A stretch of DNA of 64,000 nt from Alteromonadaceae bacterium Bs31 (GTDB lineage Bacteria; Pseudomonadota; Gammaproteobacteria; Pseudomonadales; Cellvibrionaceae), in assembly GCA_900177435.1 (NCBI GenBank), contig FXAI01000014.1, positions 1 through 64,000 of the forward strand, given 5' to 3'. A model generated the notes under the pieces. That model had not been told where the DNA came from. It saw nothing but the letters and a program-made list of their open reading frames with translations, and ran no database searches. Made by a program: the position numbers and the translations under genes. This document shows, piece by piece, positions 18,250-28,356 of this stretch (the stretch's first letter is position 1; each line of letters begins with the position of its first letter).

Positions 18250-19449
18250 TTAGCTCTCCGTGTCAGCGTTTATTTTTTCGGCGGGCTCTGCTGTACTTAT
18301 TGGTTGTTCGCTGCTTGGTCTTTGTTCTGGGTTAAGCTCCATTCCCTCTACCGGGTACTCTAAGGATGAGGTGATGAGCTGATCACCATTTTTTAAGCCT
18401 GCAGAAATGATGCTGAATTTTCCCTGGTGCCTGACAACCTCTACCTCGGTAAAGGTGAGTTTGCTTTGCTGAAGCAGTGCGACGCGCTTATCCCTGAGAA
18501 GCTCACGGGGAACGCTAGCTGCGGCGGGAAGAGTCATGCCCTGAATTTCTGCTGTGACATAGGTGCCAAATGGCAGCCTTATTGTGCCTGCCTGGTTCTG
18601 CAGATTGTAGGGGTCTTTAATTTGGGCGACGAGATAGATCATGCGGTTGCGGTCGTCTACAACACCTTCATCTCGTGCGATGTGTGCCTGCCAGTGGAAC
18701 TGTTTTCCGGATAGCTTGGTGCTTAGGCTAACGGCTGCGTTCAGGCCGCCCTGCTCAAGAAAGACCAGGTCACTGCCCGCGACGGGAAGGCGGACTTCAG
18801 CTTGCTTAACATCCAAGAGTTTACCGATTGGGCTGCCAATATTAACGAAAGTGCCCGGGCTTACGGCGCGATCGGCAATCAGCGCATCATAAGGTGCGAC
18901 GATTTCTGTACGCTGTAAATCTTTTTTGGCCTGCTTTAGTGTGGCTTCGGCAGCTTTCACGGTAGCCAGAGCATGTTCTTGCTGTGGCTTGCGCAGGCCT
19001 AGTTCGGAAGGTTTTGCGGTGGTAATTTTATTCCATTCAGCTTCGGCAACCTGCCCTTGAGCGCGCTCTAAAATAAATGCTGCTCTGGCACTGGCCAGAT
19101 TGGCGTTGGCTTGCTGAAGCTTTACTTCATAGTTAAAAGGGTCTATTTGCGCCAGCACTTCGCCGGCTTTCACCAGTCCGCCAGTAACAAATTTGTCGCT
19201 TACCTGCAGGATTTCTCCACTTACCTGAGCCAGCATAAGGGTCTCATATTTGGCTTGCACCAAGCCCTGAGAGCGCACCGTGAGTGTTAGTGGCTCCAGT
19301 TGAACCTGTTCAACGGAAACATAGGGCGCATCGCGTTTTTCGGGCTTTTTTTCAGGTTTCTTTTTGGTTGCCACCAGCAGGCCGGCAACTGCGGCTGTAG
19401 CTACTATTAGTATGAGGGGTAGCACTACCCGCTTGGAGATGGCTGGCAT
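18250..19449 (-). CDS. RND periplasmic adaptor (membrane fusion protein)
   Basis: This protein of about 399 residues has an N-terminal anchor helix (VVLPLILIVATAAVAGLL) and a Lys/Pro-rich linker. Lipoyl-like half motifs flank an alpha-helical hairpin, followed by a beta-barrel domain, the order of HlyD/AcrA adaptors. It links the RND transporter to an outer-membrane channel. ATG 19449 is chosen because GGAG lies 7 bases upstream; a frame extending to 19491 adds an unlikely prefix. It overlaps nothing and runs straight into the transporter gene. Confidence 0.9.
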   Translation of the reverse strand: MPAISKRVVLPLILIVATAAVAGLLVATKKKPEKKPEKRDAPYVSVEQVQLEPLTLTVRSQGLVQAKYETLMLAQVSGEILQVSDKFVTGGLVKAGEVLAQIDPFNYEVKLQQANANLASARAAFILERAQGQVAEAEWNKITTAKPSELGLRKPQQEHALATVKAAEATLKQAKKDLQRTEIVAPYDALIADRAVSPGTFVNIGSPIGKLLDVKQAEVRLPVAGSDLVFLEQGGLNAAVSLSTKLSGKQFHWQAHIARDEGVVDDRNRMIYLVAQIKDPYNLQNQAGTIRLPFGTYVTAEIQGMTLPAAASVPRELLRDKRVALLQQSKLTFTEVEVVRHQGKFSIISAGLKNGDQLITSSLEYPVEGMELNPEQRPSSEQPISTAEPAEKINADTES

Positions 19450-19540
19450 TAGATAACTCCATTGAACAAGTACGAAATAGAATGGCTTCATTGTACGTAT
19501 TACAGGAGAAGTTTTGGTAAGCCCGGATGAGAGGAGTGGC

Positions 19541-20815
19541 TTACGAGTGCAACAGTTCTTCCGTAATGCTTAGTAAGCGGGCCAGTGCCCCCTGATTTTG
19601 TTCTGCCACCTGTTTTGCAGCCTTGCCTCGGCTAAGTGCCTCACCAGAAAACAAGCTGAGAACCTGCTCGGCAAGCTGTTCAGCATTTTGCACAGTAATC
19701 ATTCCGCCGGCTTCCATTAACAAACGCGAGATTTCGGAAAAATTAAACTGGCTGGGCCCGCTTAGCACGGGAACGGCCCATACAGAGGGCTCGATATAAT
19801 TGTGGCCACCGTTATCTACAAAACTACCACCAACAAAAGCCACATGCGCGCTGCCAAACAGTAGCATTAGTTCGCCCATGGTGTCACCGAGCAGAACACT
19901 GTATTCCTTGTTTGCCACTTTGTTGCCAATTTCGCTGCGTCTCAGGGTCTTATAACCGCTATCTATGCACAGTTGATACACCTTGTCGAAACGATCAGGA
20001 TGGCGAGGCACCAGTATGAGGCGAGTATCCGGCGCTTTTTGCAGCACCTGTGCATGGGCGTCGAGAATGATTTCATCCTCCCCCTTGTGGGTTGAGGCGG
20101 CAATCCAGATTTTTCTTGTATTATTGTCGCTAATTGCCAGCTGTAAGCTTTGTGCTTCATCACGCAAATAAGCGGGAATGACGATGTCAAATTTAATACT
20201 GCCAGTGACCTTTGCTTTTGTTTTACTAAAGCCCAAAGCATAAAAGCGTTCTGCGTCCTGTTGATTTTGAATGGCGGCGCAGGAAAGGTTGTCTAACATG
20301 GGCTTTGCCAGCCAGCTAACCTTTCTATATCCCCTGGCTGACTTTTCCGACAGTCTGGCATTGGCCAGCAAGGTGGCAACGCTTTTTCTTTTACAGCAAT
20401 GAAGTATATTGGGCCATAACTCTGTTTCCAAAAAAATGGCCAAGTGCGGCTTGGTTTTTGTTAAAAAGCGATTTACCAGAAAGGGAATATCGTAGGGGGC
20501 ATAAACGTGAAAAACCCTGTCACCGTAGGCCGCCTGTACTCTCTCTGAGCCAGTGGGTGTCATGGTCGTAATTATTAGAGTGTAATTGTTCTCCAACAAC
20601 TTGTTGATAAGCGGCCGTGCGGCAATAAACTCACCCACAGAAACCGTGTGTAGCCAGATTCGTTTTTGCTCGCCAAGCTTCGGAGCGTTAAAGTGCGCAA
20701 AACGTTCGCCCCACCGCTGGCGATAGCCTGGTAGTGTTCTGCCACGCAGCCATAAACGCAACAACACCAGTGGTAGAAGCAGTGTGAATAACACGCTGTA
20801 CAAATGTCTGAGCAT
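19541..20815 (-). CDS. waaA: Kdo transferase (3-deoxy-D-manno-octulosonate transferase)
   Basis: This 424-residue enzyme of the GT-30 family has one N-terminal membrane anchor. It transfers Kdo from CMP-Kdo to lipid IV-A on the cytoplasmic side of the inner membrane, the first step of the LPS inner core. The visible landmarks are the HTVSVGE segment that carries the catalytic-base Glu, the ETELWPN motif and the GGSFVDNGGHN-type donor loop. It lies 14 bases after msbA, the lipid A flippase, so the two probably form a lipopolysaccharide operon. Confidence 0.95.
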   Translation of the reverse strand: MLRHLYSVLFTLLLPLVLLRLWLRGRTLPGYRQRWGERFAHFNAPKLGEQKRIWLHTVSVGEFIAARPLINKLLENNYTLIITTMTPTGSERVQAAYGDRVFHVYAPYDIPFLVNRFLTKTKPHLAIFLETELWPNILHCCKRKSVATLLANARLSEKSARGYRKVSWLAKPMLDNLSCAAIQNQQDAERFYALGFSKTKAKVTGSIKFDIVIPAYLRDEAQSLQLAISDNNTRKIWIAASTHKGEDEIILDAHAQVLQKAPDTRLILVPRHPDRFDKVYQLCIDSGYKTLRRSEIGNKVANKEYSVLLGDTMGELMLLFGSAHVAFVGGSFVDNGGHNYIEPSVWAVPVLSGPSQFNFSEISRLLMEAGGMITVQNAEQLAEQVLSLFSGEALSRGKAAKQVAEQNQGALARLLSITEELLHS

Positions 20816-20829
20816 TTTATAGCCTATTA

Positions 20830-22602
20830 CTATGATTGATATTGGCTGTTGTACAGGCCTGCGTATGCGCCATTTTTTGCAAGTAGTTCTTTGTGTGTAC
20901 CTTGTTCTACAATCTTGCCTCTGTCTAAGACAACAATTTTATCGGCATTTTCGATAGTGCTCAGGCGATGCGCTATCACCAAGGTTGTGCGGCCTTGCTT
21001 AAGAATTTCCAGCGCACTTTGTATTTGTTTTTCAGACTCGTTGTCCAGCGCGGAAGTGGCTTCGTCGAGAATTAAAATGGGCGCGTTTTTATACAGGGCG
21101 CGAGCAATGGCTAAACGCTGTCGCTGGCCGCCGGAGAGCTTGTCGCCTGCTTCACCCACTTCGGTATCGTAGGTGTTTTCCATTTCATTGATAAAGTGAT
21201 TCGCAAAGGCATTTTTTGCGGCGATTTCAACCTGGTGTTGATTTATTTCACTCGCATCACTGCCGTAGGCTATGTTGGCGGTAACCGTGTCGTTAAACAA
21301 AATGGTTTGCTGATTCACCAGCGCGATATTTTTTCGCAAGCTTTTTAAGGTGAGGCCGGTGATATCCTGTCCGTCAATAGAAATGCTGCCTTGTTGCGGC
21401 TCGTAAAATCGTAGCATTAAATTAACAATGGTGGATTTTCCGCTTCCGGAAGGGCCAACCAGTGCAACCGTTTGACCCGGTTCGATTGTCAGGCTCAAGT
21501 TACTTAGCGCATGCTGATCTTGCTGATAATAAAAAGATATGTTGTTGAACGCTATAGTCCCTTTCACATTGTTCAACTCTTGCGTGCCGCTATCTTTTGC
21601 CTGTGGCATATCCAAGGTGTCAAAAATGGTTTCCGCTGCGGCGAGGCCGCGCTGAATGATGGCGTTTACTGTGCTCAGGTTGCGGAAGGGCTTGGCGATC
21701 ATTCCTGCATAAGTTACGTAGGCTACCGCCGCTGCAGAACTGTCGTCCCAGAACAGCAGTACCAGTAAAAATAGTACCGCCAAGGCACAGGCGATAACGA
21801 TATGCAGTACCGGTGTTTGTGCCGCACCGACGCGCTCGAATTTAATGCCAAAGCGCAGGTTGTCATCGGTTGCGTCGGTAAAGCGCGATTTTTCGTATTT
21901 TTCGCCGTTATAGCTTTTTACCAGTTTAATTCCCTGGAAACTTTCGGTTGCGATGTGGGTTACCTTGCCCACCGCGCGTTGGATGCTTCTGCTTACGCGG
22001 CGAAAATAACGGCTGGCAATATAAATGAGCCCGGCCAATATGGGGATAACGGCGGTGAAAATTACCGTGAGCTTCCAGTCGTAGTAGAGCAGAAAGCCCA
22101 GTAGAAATATAACTGAGAGGCCATCTTGGAATAATATTTTCGATGCCCGAGTGACAGAGCCGGTTACTTGCTCGATATTATAAATTATCAGAGAAACCAG
22201 CTCGCCGGAATTTTTATCGTCGAAATATTTTTGCGGTAAATCCACCATGTGATTGAATACCGCCTGGCGCAGGTCATTAACAACGGAAAGGCCCACTCGG
22301 CCCATATAAAAATTACCGAGGTAGCCGCCGATACCCCGGAAGGTGGCAAGAACGACGATGGCCACAGGTACAAAATACAGAGAGGTGCGCCATTCGGAGG
22401 GAAGAAAGGTTAAACGCTCGGTTTCCTTGCCTTCGAGGTTGTTGAGGAAAAACTCGGTAAGCTGCACCATCAATGCTTCGGTGCCTGCAAACAGCAGAAA
22501 GCCAAAAATACTGATAATAAAAAACGTGCGGTATTTAAACGCGTAGCCGAGTAGCCGTTTGTAGAGAAGAAGGTTTTGCTTTGCTGTGGGTGTTGAGGTC
22601 AT
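20830..22602 (-). CDS. msbA: Lipid A export ABC transporter MsbA
   Basis: This half-transporter of about 590 residues has six N-terminal helices. The nucleotide-binding domain carries Walker A (GPSGSGKST), the signature LSGGQRQR, Walker B (ILILDEATSALD) and the H-loop (IAHRLST). It flips lipid A-core across the inner membrane. ATG 22602 gives the usual short cytoplasmic start; an upstream frame to 22680 adds 26 residues without support. It is followed by waaA in the same operon and preceded by ilvE. Confidence 0.95.
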   Translation of the reverse strand: MTSTPTAKQNLLLYKRLLGYAFKYRTFFIISIFGFLLFAGTEALMVQLTEFFLNNLEGKETERLTFLPSEWRTSLYFVPVAIVVLATFRGIGGYLGNFYMGRVGLSVVNDLRQAVFNHMVDLPQKYFDDKNSGELVSLIIYNIEQVTGSVTRASKILFQDGLSVIFLLGFLLYYDWKLTVIFTAVIPILAGLIYIASRYFRRVSRSIQRAVGKVTHIATESFQGIKLVKSYNGEKYEKSRFTDATDDNLRFGIKFERVGAAQTPVLHIVIACALAVLFLLVLLFWDDSSAAAVAYVTYAGMIAKPFRNLSTVNAIIQRGLAAAETIFDTLDMPQAKDSGTQELNNVKGTIAFNNISFYYQQDQHALSNLSLTIEPGQTVALVGPSGSGKSTIVNLMLRFYEPQQGSISIDGQDITGLTLKSLRKNIALVNQQTILFNDTVTANIAYGSDASEINQHQVEIAAKNAFANHFINEMENTYDTEVGEAGDKLSGGQRQRLAIARALYKNAPILILDEATSALDNESEKQIQSALEILKQGRTTLVIAHRLSTIENADKIVVLDRGKIVEQGTHKELLAKNGAYAGLYNSQYQS

Positions 22603-22703
22603 TTTTACTCGGTGGGTAGCTTGTCCAGTTTTAACAACGTAGTACTTGTGCTGAACTGGCCGGGGGTAAGCCCGGCGCAATAGTGCTTGAATAAAAGAGA
22701 GCC

Positions 22704-23633
22704 TTATTTATTAACGGGTGCCAGCCACTCTGAGTATTGGTCCAGGCCTCCGCGAACGGCGTCGAAATACATGCTTTGCAATTTCTCGGTGACTGGGCCA
22801 CGTCTACCTTCACCAATCTTCCGCCCATCGAGTTCTCGAATGGGCATTACTTCCGCAGCGGTTCCTGTGAAAAATGCTTCGTCTGCCACATACACTTCGT
22901 CGCGGGTGATGCGTTTTTCTACGATGCTAAAGCCGCAATCTTCAGCTAGCTTAAACAGGGTGTTGCGTGTAATACCATCCAGGCACGAGGTGAGTTCCGG
23001 CGTATAGATGGTGCCTTCCCGCACGATAAATACGTTTTCACCGCTGCCCTCTGCTACGTAGCCTTCGTTGTCCAATAGCAGCGCTTCGTCGCAGCCGCAC
23101 TCCAGTGCCTCTTTTAGAGCCAGCATGGAATTAATGTAGTTGCCGTTGGCCTTCGCTTTACACATGGAAATGTTCACATGGTGACGGGTAAAGCTGGACA
23201 CACGTACTTTAATACCTACTTCTTTTAGCTCTGGTGCCATGTACGAAGGCCAGTCCCACGAGGCGACAATACAATGGGTATTTAAATTATCAGCCCGCAA
23301 ACCCATGCCTTCTGAACCATAAAATACCATGGGGCGTAGGTAGGCTTCTTCCAGATTGTTTTCTCGGATTACCAGCTTTTGAGCTTCGTTGAGTTCGTCT
23401 TTGCTCCATTGCATGGGCATGTTCATGATATGGGCAGAACGAAACAGGCGGTCGGTGTGTTCTTTGAGGCGAAAAATACTGGTGCCGTATTTACCTGCAT
23501 TATAGGCGCGCACGCCTTCAAACACGCCCATGCCGTAGTGAAGGGTGTGGGTGAGTACGTGCACCTTGGCTTCGCGCCAGGGTACTAACTCTCCGTCGAA
23601 CCAGATTACTCCATCGCGGTCGGCGAGTGACAT
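22704..23633 (-). CDS. ilvE: Branched-chain amino acid aminotransferase
   Basis: This 309-residue fold-type IV PLP enzyme catalyses the last step of Val, Leu and Ile synthesis and the first step of their breakdown. The PLP lysine region (KANGNYINSMLALKEA) and the family pattern EGSGENVF are present. Length is standard. A GGAG lies 6 bases before the ATG. It sits between glnE and msbA on the same strand; the 51-base gap to glnE allows co-transcription. Confidence 0.95.
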   Translation of the reverse strand: MSLADRDGVIWFDGELVPWREAKVHVLTHTLHYGMGVFEGVRAYNAGKYGTSIFRLKEHTDRLFRSAHIMNMPMQWSKDELNEAQKLVIRENNLEEAYLRPMVFYGSEGMGLRADNLNTHCIVASWDWPSYMAPELKEVGIKVRVSSFTRHHVNISMCKAKANGNYINSMLALKEALECGCDEALLLDNEGYVAEGSGENVFIVREGTIYTPELTSCLDGITRNTLFKLAEDCGFSIVEKRITRDEVYVADEAFFTGTAAEVMPIRELDGRKIGEGRRGPVTEKLQSMYFDAVRGGLDQYSEWLAPVNK

Positions 23634-23684
23634 TGTTTACTCCAGATATCTATATTGATTGCTTACTCAGCATCAGCGCTGAAT

Positions 23685-26618
23685 TTAGCGAATGTTGTGT
23701 TCAAATAAATTGTGCCACATGTCAGCCACTTGATCCCTCGCATTTTGCAGCTCTGGGCTCAAATCGTCCATCTTAATGAGCTTGGACTTTTGTTGCAGAG
23801 TGCGTTCGTGTCCGAGGGAACGAAAGGCTTTATAGGCGCTGGTTAATTTTTCGACCTCTTGAGTCGAGAGAAGGTCGGATTGCTCGAGGCTTTCCAGTAT
23901 GCGGATGTTGTCCGTGTATTGCGTTAACGCCGGTACATTGTGTGCCCAAGCAAGAACCGCGTATTGAACCATAAATTCAATGTCGACGATACCGCCTCTA
24001 TCCTGCTTAAGGTTGAAGGATTCGCTGCCGTCGTCGCGTTTGTCGCTGCCAAGGTGAGAGCGCATTTTGTTGCGCATTTCCAGCACATCCTGGCGCAAGG
24101 TGTTCAGCTCGCGTTGCTGGCAAAGTATAGAACGGCGTACGTCATTAAATTGTTGTTGTAAGCTGAGTTTGCCGGCAACCGGTCGAGCCCTTACCAGCGC
24201 TTGATGTTCCCAGGTCCAGGCATCCTTGCGCTGGTAACGCTCAAAGCTGGGCAGGCTGCTAACCAGCATGCCGGAATTACCCGAGGGCCGCAGTCGCATA
24301 TCCACTTCGTAGAGCTGGCCAGAAGGCATACGGGTATCCAGCAGGTGGATAATGCTTTGTCCCATGCGGATATAAAAGGTCTGGTTGTCCAGGCTTTTCA
24401 GGCCTCGCTGCTCGCCATCGGTGTATCCCATGGGCTCGGCGTTGTGGATAAACACCAAATCGAGATCCGAGCCGTGCCCAAGCTCAATTCCCCCCAGCTT
24501 GCCGTAGCCAACAATAATGAAATTCGCACCGCTTGCGTCCCCGTCGGGAAAACCGTGTTTTTCCGTCATCTGCTGCCAGGCGGCTTGTAGCGCATATTCC
24601 AGCAGTGTTTCTGCCAGCCAGCTTAAGTAATCGCTTACTTTCATGAGTGGTAAGATCTTGGCTGTTTCGCAGGCGGCTACGCGCAACGCATGGGCCGATC
24701 GGAAGTAGCGTAGGGCAAACATTTGCTCTTCCAGATCATCTTCGCTGATACGTAAGGTGCTGCGCCGAAGCTCGTCTAGCAACTCGGCTTTATCCGGTGC
24801 ATGGTAGAGCGTGCGCGGGTCGAGTAACTCATCTAGCAGCGCGGGGCTGGTGCTGAGCTCCCGGGCTATCCATGGGCTGGCGCCAGCGAGACGCACCAAC
24901 TGCTTGAGTGCATCCGGGTTTTCTATCAATAGCAGCAGGTAGGCGCTGCGCCGTGCTACGGCTTTTATCAGCGGCAAAACCCGGTGCAGGGTCTCTGTTG
25001 GCCTGGCTTCCTGGGTGAGCACATCCAGCAGGCGAGGCATAAAGGTTTCCAGCCGTTGGCGGCCGATGGGCTGCATGGTACACACGCTGTTGCTCATCCT
25101 GAGGTCTTCGAGATGCTCCAGGCTTAGAATGGCATCTTCGTGCCCACCCTGCTTGAGCAGCTCGATGTAATTGTCTGTATCGAGGGTGTCCTGCCAAATA
25201 CAGCTCCAGTCGCATTTGCGGTGTTGCTCTTGTGTTTTTTCGTCGGGTGCGGCAATAACCGCAGCGAATTCTTTTTTAACGCACTCTTGATGCTGCTGGA
25301 GTTCGGCGTAGAAGTCTTGCCAGCAGGTGAAGCCAAGTACTCGGGCTATGGAAAGGCGCTGGTCTTCGTCATCGGGTAATTTTTGTGTTTGCTTGTCTTG
25401 GTAGCCCTGAATAGCATGTTCTGTATTGCGCAGAAAAACGTAGGCCTGGGTCAGCAATTGTGCAGTGCCTTCTGGTAGGCAGCGCAGTGCTTCCAATAGC
25501 GGCAAGACTTGCAGCAGGCTGTTGTTCTGTAATTCGCTGTCCCTGCCGCCACGAATAAGCTGAAATACCTGGGCAATAAACTCGACTTCTCGAATGCCTC
25601 CCGCCCCTAGTTTTACATCCATAAGCAGCTTGCGGCGTGCTACTTCCTGATTAATTTTATGTTTTAGTTGCCGCAGAGCATCCACTACAGAAAAATCTAC
25701 ATATTTTCGATAGGTAAACTGATTGATTAAGGTGTCGAGGTTTTGAGTCGCCTCAGCACTTACAGTGGCGCTTGATAGAGAGCTGGCAACGACTCGCGCT
25801 TTGATCATTGCGTAGCGTTCCCATTCTCTGCCTTGGGTTTGGTAATAATCTTCAAGAGCGCCAAAGTTGCTGACAAGGGGGCCGCTCTGGCCAAAGGGGC
25901 GCAGACGCATGTCCACGCGAAATACAAAGCCGTAAGCGTTTACCGTGTCCAGGCTTTGTATCACTACCTTGCCCAGCCGAGTAAAAAACTCCTGATTACT
26001 GAGAGGTTTATGCTCGCCATCCGTTTCACCGTTATCGGGGTAGGCAAAGATTAGATCGATATCCGAAGAGAGGTTTAGCTCACGTGCGCCAAGCTTGCCC
26101 ATGCCTATCACCAGCAGGGCTTGTTGTTCACCACATTTATTGTGCGGAGTGCCGTGTTTATGTGTTAGCCGAGGGTAGTGGAAATCCAGCGTTGCCTGGA
26201 TGCAGCATTCAGCCAGCCAGCTTAATTCATGGGTTGTTTGCTGCATGTTTGAGCGTCGGCTGAAATCGCGCCAGATAATGCCCACCATGGCTTGATTGCG
26301 AAACTTACGTATGCCTGTATTAAAGTCCTCCAGGGATTCGCTACTTGCCACCAGCCCCTGGCAGCCCTGGGCATAATCACTGCGTGAACCCTGCTTAAAC
26401 AGTACTCCGTCAAGGTAGGCCTGCCACAGCTGAGGATTTCGACATAGTTGTTGCTGAACAAATTCACTGTTACTGGTGACGTGCAGAAATTCCGCTCTAT
26501 TTTCTTGCGGGATAACGTTTTCCGGCTCAGCGGCCAGGCTTTCTAAAAAGCGCTGGTATTGCGCCTGTCTGCTGTGGGAAAAACCCTGTTGCTGTATTTC
26601 TTTTATGAATGTATCCAT
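23685..26618 (-). CDS. glnE: Glutamine synthetase adenylyltransferase/removase
   Basis: This protein of about 977 residues has the two nucleotidyltransferase domains of GlnE. The N-terminal removase domain carries SSDIDLIF with RVDMRLRPFG. The C-terminal transferase domain carries GSDLDLVF with EVDMRLRPSG. It adds or removes AMP on glutamine synthetase in response to PII and glutamine. The start is uncertain: ATG 26618 gives the plain MDTFIKEI opening, while ATG 26654 has GGAG only one base upstream, too close to work well. It lies downstream of the terminator of the chemoreceptor gene. Confidence 0.93.
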   Translation of the reverse strand: MDTFIKEIQQQGFSHSRQAQYQRFLESLAAEPENVIPQENRAEFLHVTSNSEFVQQQLCRNPQLWQAYLDGVLFKQGSRSDYAQGCQGLVASSESLEDFNTGIRKFRNQAMVGIIWRDFSRRSNMQQTTHELSWLAECCIQATLDFHYPRLTHKHGTPHNKCGEQQALLVIGMGKLGARELNLSSDIDLIFAYPDNGETDGEHKPLSNQEFFTRLGKVVIQSLDTVNAYGFVFRVDMRLRPFGQSGPLVSNFGALEDYYQTQGREWERYAMIKARVVASSLSSATVSAEATQNLDTLINQFTYRKYVDFSVVDALRQLKHKINQEVARRKLLMDVKLGAGGIREVEFIAQVFQLIRGGRDSELQNNSLLQVLPLLEALRCLPEGTAQLLTQAYVFLRNTEHAIQGYQDKQTQKLPDDEDQRLSIARVLGFTCWQDFYAELQQHQECVKKEFAAVIAAPDEKTQEQHRKCDWSCIWQDTLDTDNYIELLKQGGHEDAILSLEHLEDLRMSNSVCTMQPIGRQRLETFMPRLLDVLTQEARPTETLHRVLPLIKAVARRSAYLLLLIENPDALKQLVRLAGASPWIARELSTSPALLDELLDPRTLYHAPDKAELLDELRRSTLRISEDDLEEQMFALRYFRSAHALRVAACETAKILPLMKVSDYLSWLAETLLEYALQAAWQQMTEKHGFPDGDASGANFIIVGYGKLGGIELGHGSDLDLVFIHNAEPMGYTDGEQRGLKSLDNQTFYIRMGQSIIHLLDTRMPSGQLYEVDMRLRPSGNSGMLVSSLPSFERYQRKDAWTWEHQALVRARPVAGKLSLQQQFNDVRRSILCQQRELNTLRQDVLEMRNKMRSHLGSDKRDDGSESFNLKQDRGGIVDIEFMVQYAVLAWAHNVPALTQYTDNIRILESLEQSDLLSTQEVEKLTSAYKAFRSLGHERTLQQKSKLIKMDDLSPELQNARDQVADMWHNLFEHNIR

Positions 26619-26659
26619 GGTCTTTAAGTAGCAGGCGAACGGGGAACTGAGCATACTCC

Positions 26660-26715
26660 TTTACCACCAAAAATAAAAAAACCGGGCGTTTAGCCCGGTT
26701 TAGTTTGGTGGTAAA
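26660..26715. repeat. 12-bp perfect inverted repeat around a terminator hairpin
   Basis: The arms TTTACCACCAAA (26660-26671) and TTTGGTGGTAAA (26704-26715) are perfect complements separated by 32 bases, and the intrinsic terminator at 26679-26701 sits inside. In minus-strand RNA the 3' arm ends at the AAAGGAG just before glnE, so the structure could also affect glnE initiation. Confidence 0.75.
26672..26701 (-). terminator. Rho-independent terminator of the chemoreceptor gene
   Basis: Read on the minus strand, a 9-bp stem AAACCGGGC/GCCCGGTTT (26701-26693 with 26687-26679) has a 5-base loop and is followed by a T-rich tract (TTTTTTATTTTT). It lies 26 bases beyond the stop of the chemoreceptor gene. 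Confidence 0.85.
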
Positions 26716-26726
26716 TAGTTTGGAAA

Positions 26727-28223
26727 TTAAACGACAAACTTATTCATCTGGTTCTGCAGTTCGCCACTTTCCTCGGAGAGCTGATGAGCGTTTTCACTAA
26801 CGATCTGGGCATTGCCAGAGACTTTTTCTGACAGAGAGAAAATAGCCGACACGATCTTGCTCACTTCATTGGCTACGCTGCTCTGTTCATTAGCGGCGGT
26901 AGCAATCTGGTGATTCATGTCGTTGATGGTGGTGACGTTACCCTTGATTAAATCCAGGGCTTCTTCCACCTTAACGGCAGTATCGATGGTTTCCTGTACC
27001 GAAGAAATACTGGTGTTCATGCTCTGGTGCGCTTCGTCTGCAGCTTTCTGCAATTGCAGAATGATGGATTCTATTTCTTCCGTAGAGGTTTGCGTTTTTT
27101 GAGCCAGTGATCGAACCTCGTCCGCCACAACGGCGAAACCTCGACCCTGCTCACCGGCGCGAGCCGCTTCGATGGCAGCGTTAAGAGCCAGCAAGTTGGT
27201 CTGCTCTGCAATACTGCGGATAACCTCCATTACCGAGCCAATATTTTCACTATTGTCTTTTAGCACCTGAATTTTTCCGGCGGTTGCTTCGATCTGGCCG
27301 GTGAGCCGCTTAATGGTATCTTGCGAAGACTTAACAACCTGGGTGCCTTCTATGGCAGCGCGGCTGGTGTCTTTGGTGCGGTCTGCAGTTTGTCCTGCGG
27401 AGCGCGCAACCTCTTCCGCCGAGGCAGATAACTGGTTCAAGGCAGCGGCAACCTGTTCAATTTCGCGCAGTTGCTGGCTGGTGGAATCCACCGTGCTAGC
27501 GGTAGCTGAGCTCATGTTGGTTACGTTTACGCCGAACTTCTCAGTTACCAGCATCACTGCGCGAATAATAGAAGCAATCTGCTCGATTACCTGATTGAAG
27601 TTGTCTGCCAGCTCGGCTACTTCGTCGCCACTTTTTGCCGACAGGCGCGTGGTGAGGTCGCCACCTCCCTCAGCGATAACTGCCAAGCGGCGCGAGACAG
27701 CGGCAACGGGTCGCACAATAACCCGTTGGGTGAGTATGTACAGGGTGGTGAGCACTGCAGCAAGTAAAGCCACCACCATGATCACTCCGTTTTTCATCTG
27801 GTCGTTGAGTACGGCTTCCATGTATTGTGTTGAAAAAATAATGTCGTACTTACCTATAAGCTTGCCGTCTCTTACAACCTCAACACTCGAATGCTCTATT
27901 TTTTGTGATGTATCTTTATTGCCTTCAACGGAGGCTTCGCCCAAATCTTTGCCCCTGTGATCCATTACTTTTATCTGGTGTACCTTGGCGGTGTTGACCA
28001 GGGAATTGGCAATGGCTTCCACTTGCTGAAAGTCGTAAGCGAATATTGGCTCCAGCAGCGAGGAATTTATGAGCTTGAGCTGGCTTTCCACATCTTCGTC
28101 GAATTGCTTTTGCTGGCTTTTTGCCATTAGCTGGTAGCTCACAGCGAGAATCAGCCCGGCGGCAACCAAAATGATTATGGTCATGCTTGCCATCAGCTTG
28201 GTTGAAAGGGATTGTCTAATCAT
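26727..28223 (-). CDS. Methyl-accepting chemotaxis protein
   Basis: This 498-residue transmembrane receptor has helix 1 at about 10-33, a small periplasmic domain of about 110 residues, helix 2 at about 145-165, HAMP, and a long signalling coiled coil. The highly conserved hairpin tip reads [20 protein letters not shown]. It would dock CheA/CheW and control flagellar or pilus output. The ligand is unknown. The gene stands alone with its own terminator. AGGTAAAG lies about 9 bases before the ATG and overlaps a small palindrome at 28233-28243. Confidence 0.92.
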   Translation of the reverse strand: MIRQSLSTKLMASMTIIILVAAGLILAVSYQLMAKSQQKQFDEDVESQLKLINSSLLEPIFAYDFQQVEAIANSLVNTAKVHQIKVMDHRGKDLGEASVEGNKDTSQKIEHSSVEVVRDGKLIGKYDIIFSTQYMEAVLNDQMKNGVIMVVALLAAVLTTLYILTQRVIVRPVAAVSRRLAVIAEGGGDLTTRLSAKSGDEVAELADNFNQVIEQIASIIRAVMLVTEKFGVNVTNMSSATASTVDSTSQQLREIEQVAAALNQLSASAEEVARSAGQTADRTKDTSRAAIEGTQVVKSSQDTIKRLTGQIEATAGKIQVLKDNSENIGSVMEVIRSIAEQTNLLALNAAIEAARAGEQGRGFAVVADEVRSLAQKTQTSTEEIESIILQLQKAADEAHQSMNTSISSVQETIDTAVKVEEALDLIKGNVTTINDMNHQIATAANEQSSVANEVSKIVSAIFSLSEKVSGNAQIVSENAHQLSEESGELQNQMNKFVV

Positions 28224-28356
28224 AAATCTTTACCTGTAACAGGTGGGCATCTGTTTTTTAAGTCTAGCCTAAGAATTCGGTTCTGAGGGTGTGGCACTTG
28301 AAATTGCTTTAATTTCGATGCCCTTACTATGGTTATCGTCTCAATAGGCGACAACT

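Noticed and set aside
28292-28310. Sigma-54-like TGGCAC...TTGCT match
   Set aside because: The GG to GC spacing is 11 instead of 10, and it points into the 3' end of a gene on the other strand.
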